Shown here one piece after another: positions 1 to 5,938 of a stretch of DNA of 5,942 bases. Where the stretch lies: the NCBI GenBank assembly GCA_010672185.1, contig JAAHHL010000489.1, positions 1-5,942 of the forward strand, written 5' to 3'. Numbering within the stretch: position 1 is the first letter of the stretch; every line of letters starts with the position of its first letter. A program made the position numbers and the translations under genes. The notes beneath the pieces were generated by a model. That model made no database searches. It was not told where the DNA came from and was given only the letters and a program-made list of their open reading frames with translations. The stretch comes from Caldora sp. SIO3E6. GTDB lineage: Bacteria > Cyanobacteriota > Cyanobacteriia > Cyanobacteriales > Coleofasciculaceae.

Positions 1-15
1 CCTTCTTCCTCCCCC

Positions 16-127
16 CTCCTGCCTCCTGCCTCCTGCCTCCTGCCTCCTGCCTCCTGCCTCCTGCCTTCTGCCTCCTGCCTCCTGCCTCCTGCCTCCTGCC
101 TTCTGCCTCCTGCCTTCTGCCTTCTTT
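16..127. repeat. Heptanucleotide tandem array (CTYCTGC), STRR type
   Basis: Fifteen consecutive 7-base units occupy 16-120. Twelve are CTCCTGC and three are CTTCTGC (65-71, 100-106, 114-120), followed by a decayed unit CTTCTTT at 121-127. Bases 1-15 are a related but irregular pyrimidine tract. Arrays of degenerate heptamers like this are a known feature of filamentous cyanobacterial genomes. The array ends only three bases before the first kinase start codon, so it fills the place where a ribosome binding site and promoter would be expected. No Shine-Dalgarno or -10/-35 motif is visible in 1-130. The window begins within this tract, so its true upstream end is unknown. Confidence 0.95.
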
Positions 128-130
128 TAA

Positions 131-2839
131 ATGATGAGATGCTGGAAAAAAAGTCTACTAGTTCAGCTTGTTGGTTCTTTTTTAATTTTATCTTTACTGA
201 CAATATCGATTGTCTGTTATAGTACCTTCAATCAAGCTAGAGAATCTCTGAAACTGTCTGTTTTTAACGAATTAGACCTTACTGCCTCCCTCAAAGAAGG
301 TGAGTTAAGCCGCTGGGTAGTGGCTCAGCGTGAATACTTCTTATCCTTCAGCCAGTTGCCAGAAGTTAGTACTCAAGCTAGGGTGCTCTTGTCTAGCCAA
401 AAATCTGACTGGGAACATCAATTTGCTTATGAGCAACTAGAAAAATCTCTAACATCCTTTGTTAGCAAGCAGTCTGGTCTAAAAGAGTTTTTCCTCCTGA
501 CTCGGAGTGGCAGAATTTTACTCTCTACCAACCCAATTCAAATCGGCAAATATCAGCCCCTAGCTCAATATAGTGAAGTCACCCAAGAGCCCACAGATAC
601 TTTTGTGTCGAATTTTTACCGCTCGCCGGAAACAGGTAAACCGACAATTACTTTCGCTAATCCTATTCTCCAAGATGAAGATAAGCGCTTGGGAATGCTC
701 GTAGCTAGTCTGAACCTGGAGCGGATTAATGAGATTATACAAGAGCATACAAAGGTCGAAGAAGATTGTGAAACCTACTTGGTGGGTAAGTTTGGCAGTG
801 GTTTGTCTCAGCGCAATGTCTTGATTTCAGCAGCAAGATTTGGTTCAGCCGCATTTCCCGATGGCATTGAAAGTGAGGGGATTGCTCAGGCGATGGATGG
901 TCATAATGGTCAAGGACTTTACGAGAATTATCAAGGAGTACCAGTAATTGGAGTTTACCGCTGGTTGAGAGCTTGGGATGTTGCTTTGCTAGTAGAGATG
1001 GAGCAAAGCCAAGCTTTTGCACCTGCACGTCGGCTAGCTAGATCGATTTGGCTGATAGGAATGGTTTTAGCTGAAGTACTGGCAGTGGCAATGTTTGTAA
1101 TCGCCCGTCGGCTTACCCAACCAATCGTAGCAATTATTTACACTGCAACTCAGGTGGCTGCTGGTAATCTGACATCAACTGCTCCTGTGCTCACAGACAA
1201 TGAAATTGGTATCCTTGCTCGCGTTTTCAATCAAATGATTGAGCAATTACGCTTCCTCTATGCTGATTTGGAGGAACAAGTGGAGGAGCGCACAGCTGCC
1301 TTAAGGCAGGTAAATGAGCAACTGCGGGTGGAAATCGCTGAGCGTATAAGAGCAGAGCAAGCGGCAGAAGCTGCCAACCATGCCAAAAGCCAATTTTTGA
1401 CTAACATGAGTCACGAACTCCGTACCCCTCTCAACGGCATCCTCGGCTACACTCAAATTCTGCAACATTACTCAGAGCTGAATTCTCAGCAACAAGAAGG
1501 CATCAATACGATCCACACCTGTGGCAATCACTTACTTACCCTAATTAACGATATTTTAGACCTCTCCAAAATCGAAGCCCAGAAAATGGAACTCTATCCC
1601 CACGACTTTCATTTTCCTAATTTCTTAAGGACAGTGACACAAATGTGTCAGATCCGCGCTCAACAAAAAGAAATTGCCTTTATCTACCAACCTCATGAAC
1701 AACTACCTACTATTGTGTATGCTGATGAAAAGCGGCTGCGGCAAGTTTTGCTCAACCTGCTCGGTAATGCGATCAAATTCACTCACACTGGTGGTGTAAC
1801 TTTTAGAGTAAGTGTCATTGGTCATTGGTCATTGGTTATCAGTGAAGAGCAAACAACAAACAACAAACAACAAATAACCAACAACAAAATCCGGTTTGAG
1901 ATTGAGGATACTGGTGTTGGTATCGCCACAGAGGAACTCAACAAAATTTTTGAGCCTTTTGAGCAGGTAGGAGAGAGCAACCACAAATCAGAAGGTACTG
2001 GACTAGGATTAGCCATCACTCAAAAAATTATTTCCCTGATGGGGAGCCAACTTCAAGTCCAAAGTACCTTGGGGGTTGGTAGCACCTTTTGGTTTGAACT
2101 AGAATTGCCCCAAGCTTTAGTATCAATGGAGTTAACTTCAGCACAATCCTTCGAGAAAATTATCGGCTATCAGGGAAAAAAGCAGAAAATTCTGGTGGTA
2201 GATGATCGTTGGGAAAATCGTGCAGTCTTAGTTAACTTGCTCGAACCTATCGGCTTTGAAGTGAGAGAGGCATCGAGTGGAGAGGAAGGTTTAGAGCAAG
2301 CCCAGGAGTTTGTACCAGATTTGATTATTATTGATCTGGTGATGCCAGGGATGGATGGCTGGAGCTTGACTCGTTGCCTGTGCCAGTTACCTCAGTTGCA
2401 GCAAACCATTTTGATTGCTTGTTCAGCTAGTGTATCTGAATTTGATCAACTTCAGAGTAGAAAAGTTGGTTGCCATGATTTTCTGCCCAAACCGATACAG
2501 GTAGAAGATTTGTTCGCCAAAATCCAAGATTATTTAGAATTGAGCTGGGTGTATAACAGTAGTAAGGAATTAGCCAATCAGCCGCTGGAATTTATGGTTG
2601 ACTCTGGGCAAAGTATCGAAGGACATGCTATTATTCCTCCTCCTAGGGAAGAATTAACCGTTTTGTACGATCTAGCCAGAAAAGGATTGATTGATAGCTT
2701 GATTGAGCAAGCTGCAAAATTAAAAGCTTTAGATGAGCAATACCTGACTTTTGCTCAAGAGATTCAGGATTTAGCTCAAGGCTTTCAGTTAAAAACCATA
2801 AGAAAAATACTTAAACAATATTTGGAGAGCAGCATATGA
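131..2839 (+). CDS. Membrane-bound hybrid sensor histidine kinase (Cache-like sensor, HAMP, HisKA, HATPase, receiver)
   Basis: This 902-residue inner-membrane two-component kinase should sense an extracytoplasmic signal, autophosphorylate on histidine and pass phosphate to its own receiver. A first membrane helix spans about residues 8-30. Residues 31-303 form an extracytoplasmic sensor resembling dCache (GRILLSTNP near 127, then TFANPI and LGMLVASLNL). A second helix lies at about 306-326, HAMP at 327-380 and a coiled coil to about 415. HisKA carries MSHELRTP with phospho-acceptor H428. The ATPase domain shows N546 (N box), DTGVG at 593-597, FEPF at 607-610 and GTGLGL at 622-627. The receiver has the D691/D692 acid pair, phospho-acceptor D735, S765 and K787. 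A helical tail occupies about 834-902. ATG codons lie at 131 and 134, and a stop directly upstream at 128-130 prevents extension. No Shine-Dalgarno precedes the start. A heptamer-derived loop interrupts the ATPase domain at residues 562-586. The ligand cannot be read from the sequence. Confidence 0.95.
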   Translation: MMRCWKKSLLVQLVGSFLILSLLTISIVCYSTFNQARESLKLSVFNELDLTASLKEGELSRWVVAQREYFLSFSQLPEVSTQARVLLSSQKSDWEHQFAYEQLEKSLTSFVSKQSGLKEFFLLTRSGRILLSTNPIQIGKYQPLAQYSEVTQEPTDTFVSNFYRSPETGKPTITFANPILQDEDKRLGMLVASLNLERINEIIQEHTKVEEDCETYLVGKFGSGLSQRNVLISAARFGSAAFPDGIESEGIAQAMDGHNGQGLYENYQGVPVIGVYRWLRAWDVALLVEMEQSQAFAPARRLARSIWLIGMVLAEVLAVAMFVIARRLTQPIVAIIYTATQVAAGNLTSTAPVLTDNEIGILARVFNQMIEQLRFLYADLEEQVEERTAALRQVNEQLRVEIAERIRAEQAAEAANHAKSQFLTNMSHELRTPLNGILGYTQILQHYSELNSQQQEGINTIHTCGNHLLTLINDILDLSKIEAQKMELYPHDFHFPNFLRTVTQMCQIRAQQKEIAFIYQPHEQLPTIVYADEKRLRQVLLNLLGNAIKFTHTGGVTFRVSVIGHWSLVISEEQTTNNKQQITNNKIRFEIEDTGVGIATEELNKIFEPFEQVGESNHKSEGTGLGLAITQKIISLMGSQLQVQSTLGVGSTFWFELELPQALVSMELTSAQSFEKIIGYQGKKQKILVVDDRWENRAVLVNLLEPIGFEVREASSGEEGLEQAQEFVPDLIIIDLVMPGMDGWSLTRCLCQLPQLQQTILIACSASVSEFDQLQSRKVGCHDFLPKPIQVEDLFAKIQDYLELSWVYNSSKELANQPLEFMVDSGQSIEGHAIIPPPREELTVLYDLARKGLIDSLIEQAAKLKALDEQYLTFAQEIQDLAQGFQLKTIRKILKQYLESSI
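1814..1885. repeat. Two heptamer arrays inside the kinase ATPase-domain coding sequence
   Basis: Three perfect copies of GTCATTG lie at 1814-1834. Three perfect copies of AAACAAC follow at 1851-1871, then variants AAATAAC (1872-1878) and CAACAAC (1879-1885). They encode residues of about 562-586 (including IGHWSLVIS and TTNNKQQITNN), between the N box and the DTGVG motif of the ATPase domain. That position is a loop between strands, so the insertion is likely tolerated. The frame is kept because three heptamers make 21 bases. The second kinase has a similar AAC-rich array at the same place but lacks the GTCATTG part. Confidence 0.9.
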
Positions 2840-2881
2840 CCGATTATCATTATTCGCTCATTTCTAGCAATTCCCACATCC

Positions 2882-2888
2882 AGGAGGT
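2882..2888 (+). promoter_or_regulatory. Strong Shine-Dalgarno sequence AGGAGGT upstream of ATG 2896
   Basis: AGGAGGT is a near-perfect anti-16S match, seven bases before the ATG at 2896-2898. It is the best ribosome binding site in the window, yet it serves a 40-codon repeat-encoded frame rather than the kinase start at 3031, which has no recognisable Shine-Dalgarno. Ribosomes loaded here would terminate at 3018 and could reinitiate 12 bases later at the kinase ATG. That coupling role is an inference. Confidence 0.6.
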
Positions 2889-2907
2889 ACAAGCAATGTT
2901 AACCAAC

Positions 2908-3007
2908 CCATTATCCATTTCCAACTCCCAATTCCCCATGATTCATTTCCAACTCCCAATTCCCAATTATCCATTATCCATTATTCATTATTCATTATTC
3001 ATTCTCC
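2908..3007. repeat. Period-7 degenerate tandem array in the inter-kinase spacer
   Basis: The clearest part is 2966-3007: two ATTATCC units, three ATTATTC units and one ATTCTCC unit, head to tail. Before it, CCCAATT occurs twice in tandem at 2955-2968. A 21-base segment at 2916-2936 is repeated exactly at 2944-2964, an offset of 28 bases or four heptamers, so the array has higher-order structure. Several heptamer families are mixed here, in contrast to the purer arrays at 16-127 and 5208-5272. The remaining spacer, 2840-2907, shows only the Shine-Dalgarno site described separately. Confidence 0.9.
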
Positions 3008-3030
3008 ATCTATCTTAATCAGACTTCAGC

Positions 3031-5211
3031 ATGATTAATACTATTAAGGGGAGAATATTAATTGTTGATGACAATATAGACACCCTTAGACTGCTATCTA
3101 ACCTCCTCAATCAACGGGGATATAAAGTTCGGAAAGCCATTAATGGTAAGATTGCCTTAATGGGAGTCAATGCTGAAGCTCCGGATCTCATTTTGCTAGA
3201 TGTGATGATGCCGTTGATGAATGGCTATGAGGTTTGTCAACAATTAAAAAAAAATCCCAAAACGTCATCAATTCCTGTTATATTTTTAACAGCTTTAGAT
3301 GATTCACTAGATAAAATAAAAGGTTTTGAAGTTGGTGGGGTAGACTACATTACTAAACCGTTTCAAGTGGAAGAGGTTGTCGTCAGAATTGAACATCAAC
3401 TCAAAATTATCCATTTACAAAAGCAGTTGGAATGGCAATATGCACAATTGCAACAAAGTGAAAAGCGATTGCTGACTATTATTGAGTCTATGTCTGATGG
3501 TTTAGTAATTCTCGACAAAGAAGGTAAGGTACGTTTTGTCAATCCGGCAGCTCAGTCTTGGTGGAATCAACCGGTCGATCAGCTACTCAACAAACCGTTA
3601 AATTTATCTTTTGGCATAGGTGAAATTAAGGAAATTGAGTTCAAACAGCCTTTGGGAAAGGTACTGGTTGCAGAAGTACAAACGGAACCAATTGTCTGGG
3701 ATAATGAGCCTGCTTATTTAGTTTCCCTCAGAGATATCACAGAACGTAAACAAAAAGAAGCAGCCGAAGCAGCCAACCGTGCTAAAACTGCCTTTCTTGC
3801 TTCGATGAATCACGAATTACGTACTCCCCTCAATGCCATCTTGGGTTTTACCCAAATATTACAGCGGGACTCAACCCTAACTCCCCAACAACAGAAATAT
3901 CTGAGCACCATTCACACTAGTGGGAACCATCTACTCACTCTGATTGATGATATTTTAAACCTTTCCAAAATTGAAGCTGGAAAAATGGAACTTAACCCCC
4001 ATGATGTTCATTTAATTAAGTTTTTATTAGGAGTTACAGAAATTTGTAGAATTCGTGCTGCCAAAAAAGGACTTACTTTTCTTTACCAACCCGGTGATCA
4101 ACTGCCTGCTACTATTTATGTTGATGAAAAACGATTGCGGCAAGTTTTGATTAATTTGCTCAGCAATGCGATCAAATTTACTGATACTGGTAGTGTTACT
4201 TTTCAAGTAAGTCTCACTCCTCCAGAAACAGGGACAAACAACCAACAACCAACAACCAACAACAAAATCCGTTTCCATGTTGAAGATACAGGTGTTGGTA
4301 TAGTAGCAGAAGAACTGGAAAAAATCTTTGAACCCTTTGAGCAAGTAGGAGACAAAACTCGCAAAGCAGAAGGCACTGGACTAGGATTAACTATCACCCA
4401 AAAAATTGTTGCTTTGATGGGAAGCGAACTCCAGGTTAGAAGTACTGTGGGAGTTGGTAGTATCTTTTGGTTCGATTTAGAGTTTTCCCCAATCTCAGTA
4501 TCCCCAGAGTTAGCTAAGGTTCCCCCCTCCAAGGAAATTATTGGTTATCAGGGGGAGAGGAAGAAAATTCTGGTGGTAGATAACCGCTGGGAAAATTGCT
4601 CAACTCTAGTCAACTTGCTCGAACCTATAGGTTTTGAAGTCAAAGAAGCATCTAACTCAGAAGAATGCTTAGCACAAGCAATGAACCTTCAACCAAATTT
4701 AATCATCATTGATTGGGGGATGGTATCAGTGAATAGTTTTGAGCTGAGACGCCACCTGTGTGAATTACCAGAGTTACAACAGACAATTTTGATTGCCTCT
4801 TGTGCTAGTTCATCTAAATTATGTCAACAAGAAGGTCAAGCATTAGGTTGCCATGATTTTTTTGCCAAACCGATTAAGGCGAAAGATGTACTAGAAAAAA
4901 TTCGGAGTTGTTTAGGATTATCCTGGATTTATGAAGATTCCTCTGAACTATCGAGTAAAATACCGGAATATGAAACTGATTTATCTAATGATATTCAGAT
5001 AAAAGCAATTATACCTCCTTTGGCAGAGGAACTAAATGTTTTTTACGACTTAGCTAGAAAAGGATTGATTGATAGTTTGAGTGAGCAAGCAGAGAAATTG
5101 AAAGAAAAGGATGAGCGGTATCTACCCTTTGCTCAAGAGCTTCAGAATTTATCTCAAGGATTTAAAATGAAGCAAATTAGAGAATTTATTAAACAATATA
5201 TGGATAGTTGA
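3031..5211 (+). CDS. Soluble hybrid histidine kinase with N-terminal receiver (receiver-PAS-HisKA-HATPase-receiver-tail)
   Basis: This 726-residue protein has no membrane segment and should act in the cytosol. The N-terminal receiver is complete: D13/D14, phospho-acceptor D57 followed by MMP, T87 and K109. A short coil leads into a PAS domain at about 147-238 that contains no Cys or His, which argues against LOV-type flavin chemistry or His-ligated haem. HisKA has MNHELRTP with H261. The ATPase domain shows N379, DTGVG at 419-423, FEPF at 433-436 and GTGLGL at 448-453. The second receiver keeps D561 and K613 but has N518 in the acid pair, C591 in place of Ser/Thr, and MVS where MPG is usual, so it may be weak or inactive. 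A helical tail spans about 660-726. From residue 244 onward it is a paralogue of the upstream kinase. A partner kinase may phosphorylate the first receiver, by inference. ATG 3031 fits the usual receiver N-terminus but lacks a Shine-Dalgarno. Confidence 0.95.
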   Translation: MINTIKGRILIVDDNIDTLRLLSNLLNQRGYKVRKAINGKIALMGVNAEAPDLILLDVMMPLMNGYEVCQQLKKNPKTSSIPVIFLTALDDSLDKIKGFEVGGVDYITKPFQVEEVVVRIEHQLKIIHLQKQLEWQYAQLQQSEKRLLTIIESMSDGLVILDKEGKVRFVNPAAQSWWNQPVDQLLNKPLNLSFGIGEIKEIEFKQPLGKVLVAEVQTEPIVWDNEPAYLVSLRDITERKQKEAAEAANRAKTAFLASMNHELRTPLNAILGFTQILQRDSTLTPQQQKYLSTIHTSGNHLLTLIDDILNLSKIEAGKMELNPHDVHLIKFLLGVTEICRIRAAKKGLTFLYQPGDQLPATIYVDEKRLRQVLINLLSNAIKFTDTGSVTFQVSLTPPETGTNNQQPTTNNKIRFHVEDTGVGIVAEELEKIFEPFEQVGDKTRKAEGTGLGLTITQKIVALMGSELQVRSTVGVGSIFWFDLEFSPISVSPELAKVPPSKEIIGYQGERKKILVVDNRWENCSTLVNLLEPIGFEVKEASNSEECLAQAMNLQPNLIIIDWGMVSVNSFELRRHLCELPELQQTILIASCASSSKLCQQEGQALGCHDFFAKPIKAKDVLEKIRSCLGLSWIYEDSSELSSKIPEYETDLSNDIQIKAIIPPLAEELNVFYDLARKGLIDSLSEQAEKLKEKDERYLPFAQELQNLSQGFKMKQIREFIKQYMDS
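4235..4262. repeat. Heptamer array inside the second kinase ATPase domain
   Basis: One CAAACAA unit at 4235-4241 is followed by three perfect CCAACAA units at 4242-4262. They encode most of TNNQQPTTNN just before KIRF, the same structural position as the AAC-rich array in the upstream paralogue. From TNN to KIRF the two proteins have identical length (14 residues) although the heptamer units differ. Confidence 0.85.
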
Positions 5212-5272
5212 GAATTGAGAATTGAGAATTGAGAATTGAGAATTGAGAATTGAGAATTGAGAATTGAGAATT
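5208..5272. repeat. Nine-copy TTGAGAA heptamer array
   Basis: Nine perfect TTGAGAA units run from 5208 to 5270, plus two bases of a tenth. The first unit overlaps the second kinase stop codon (TGA at 5209-5211), so the array directly abuts or supplies the end of that gene. It fills most of the 91-base spacer before the binding-protein start at 5303. The perfect identity of the units suggests recent expansion or homogenisation, whereas the array between the kinases is decayed. No terminator hairpin is seen here. Confidence 0.95.
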
Positions 5273-5290
5273 ACTAGCTCTTTGATTTTT

Positions 5291-5294
5291 AGGA
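5291..5294 (+). promoter_or_regulatory. Shine-Dalgarno AGGA for the binding-protein gene
   Basis: AGGA ends eight bases before ATG 5303, the expected spacing. This supports 5303 over the upstream in-frame TTG at 5264, which lies inside the TTGAGAA array. Confidence 0.55.
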
Positions 5295-5302
5295 TAATTC
5301 CA

Positions 5303-5938
5303 ATGAAGCTAAATACTTCGTTGACAGTAGCACGAGTGCAGCACGGTGGAAATAAGCCACCAGTTAACAATAGCCGAAAAGTAGATACCATTAACCTTAA
5401 AGCCTTCTGCCTTCTGCCCTCTGCCTTCTGCCTTCTTCTGGCGATCGCAGCATTGTCATTAAGCTGTACTCCCAACAGTAATCATCATAATCCAGCAGCT
5501 GTCCAACCAGCACAATCAGAAATCAAGGTTACTGGTGCGTCTACTCCCTATCCAGCCATGAAAATATTAGCTGCCGCCTATGGAACTAATGCCAACAACT
5601 CTGACATTACCTTCCTACCGTCGAGTCAATCTGCTAGTGGAATTGCTGGGGTTAAAAGCGGATTAGCGGACATTGGGACTCTTACCAGGAAGTTGAAATC
5701 AGGGGAAGATGACGGTTCCCTGGTTTACCGGGAACTTGCTAGAGATGCCTTAGTAGTTGCCACTCACCCTAGCGTTGCAAGGGTAACCAATTTATCAACA
5801 GAAGACCTCAAGGCAATCTATAGTGGTGCAGTGACCAATTGGCAGGAGCTAGGTGGACCAGATGCTAAAATTGTGGTGTTAGATAGACCAGAAGATGAAT
5901 CAGCCAAACGCCTTTTACGCCAAGTAATGTTGGCGTAA
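5303..5938 (+). CDS. PstS-type phosphate/solute-binding protein, prematurely terminated
   Basis: From ATG 5303 the frame gives 211 residues. After a hydrophobic segment come sequences typical of PstS-like periplasmic binding proteins: IKVTGASTPYPAMKIL (first strand and ligand loop), the SSQSASGIAGVKSGLADIGTLTR region, and LSTEDLKAIYSGAVTNWQELGGPDAKIVVLDRPEDESAKRLL. Family members bind phosphate or similar oxyanions outside the inner membrane, but no Pst permease genes are in view. The N-terminus has an unusually long polar stretch of about 32 residues before the hydrophobic core, and the Cys in SLSLSCTP gives only an imperfect lipobox, so lipoprotein status is uncertain. A GTG at 5336 is an alternative start. 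The family normally continues for roughly another 100 residues after this point. Here the frame stops at 5936-5938 within an inverted repeat at the window end, so the gene is truncated, frameshifted or misassembled. Confidence 0.75.
   Translation: MKLNTSLTVARVQHGGNKPPVNNSRKVDTINLKAFCLLPSAFCLLLAIAALSLSCTPNSNHHNPAAVQPAQSEIKVTGASTPYPAMKILAAAYGTNANNSDITFLPSSQSASGIAGVKSGLADIGTLTRKLKSGEDDGSLVYRELARDALVVATHPSVARVTNLSTEDLKAIYSGAVTNWQELGGPDAKIVVLDRPEDESAKRLLRQVMLA
5404..5438. repeat. CTTCTGC heptamers encoding the signal-peptide core
   Basis: Units CTTCTGC (5404-5410, 5411-5417, 5425-5431), CCTCTGC (5418-5424) and a decayed CTTCTTC (5432-5438) lie in frame in the binding-protein gene. They encode the hydrophobic stretch from AFCLLPS to AFCLLL. 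This is the same heptamer family as the array at 16-127, on the same strand, about 5.3 kb away. Confidence 0.9.
5441..5448. other. HIP1 palindrome (GCGATCGC)
   Basis: The octamer GCGATCGC is the highly iterated palindrome over-represented in many cyanobacterial genomes. It sits directly after the CTTCTGC repeats within the binding-protein reading frame. I saw no other exact copy in the window. It supports the taxonomic assignment. Confidence 0.9.

Larger units (their letters stand above)
2836..3018 (+). other. Short ORF between the kinases, largely repeat-encoded; possible leader or relic N-terminus of the second kinase
   Basis: An ATG at 2836 overlaps the first kinase stop codon (ATGA) and opens a 60-codon frame ending at TAA 3016-3018. 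A second in-frame ATG at 2896 has a far better ribosome binding site and would give a 40-residue peptide. Most of the peptide (SNSQFP, NYPLSIIHYS) is simply the translation of period-7 repeats, so a conserved protein is unlikely. The frame matches that of the second kinase, whose ATG lies 12 bases past this stop, with only that one TAA in between. It may therefore be a coupled leader peptide, or an old N-terminal extension cut off by a nonsense codon or by repeat insertion. I do not call it a confident gene. Confidence 0.25.

Noticed and set aside
1..127. CRISPR array
   Set aside because: The units are contiguous 7-base tandem repeats with no spacers of unique sequence and no cas genes nearby.
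560..2019. Three minus-strand ORFs (62-97 codons) opposite the first kinase
   Set aside because: They lie fully within the kinase coding sequence, have no family features, and one is partly the antisense of the internal heptamer array.
2630..2836. HPt phosphotransfer domain at the kinase C-termini
   Set aside because: The tail lacks a conserved histidine in either protein, so the HPt assignment is not supported.
4027..4532. Two overlapping minus-strand ORFs opposite the second kinase ATPase domain
   Set aside because: They lie entirely antisense to strongly conserved kinase motifs and show no recognisable domain. They are shadows of the real frame.
5264..5302. TTG start at 5264 extending the binding protein by 13 residues
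   Set aside because: The TTG is part of the last TTGAGAA repeat unit and has no Shine-Dalgarno. ATG 5303 has AGGA at good spacing.
5321..5355. TTGACA at 5321-5326 as a -35 promoter element
   Set aside because: No acceptable -10 box occurs 16-18 bases downstream (the nearest AT-rich stretch is about 23 bases away), and it lies inside the predicted coding region.
5345..5361. GGTGG/CCACC five-base-pair hairpin in the binding-protein N-terminal region
   Set aside because: The stem is short, has no T-tract and sits in an apparent reading frame. It is too weak to call a terminator or regulatory element.
5149..5475. Minus-strand 108-codon ORF containing RRQKAEGRRQKA and repeated NSQFSIL motifs
   Set aside because: It is the reverse-strand translation of the CTTCTGC and TTGAGAA heptamer arrays and overlaps the ends of two well-supported genes. 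Such peptides are typical false predictions in repeat-rich cyanobacterial genomes.
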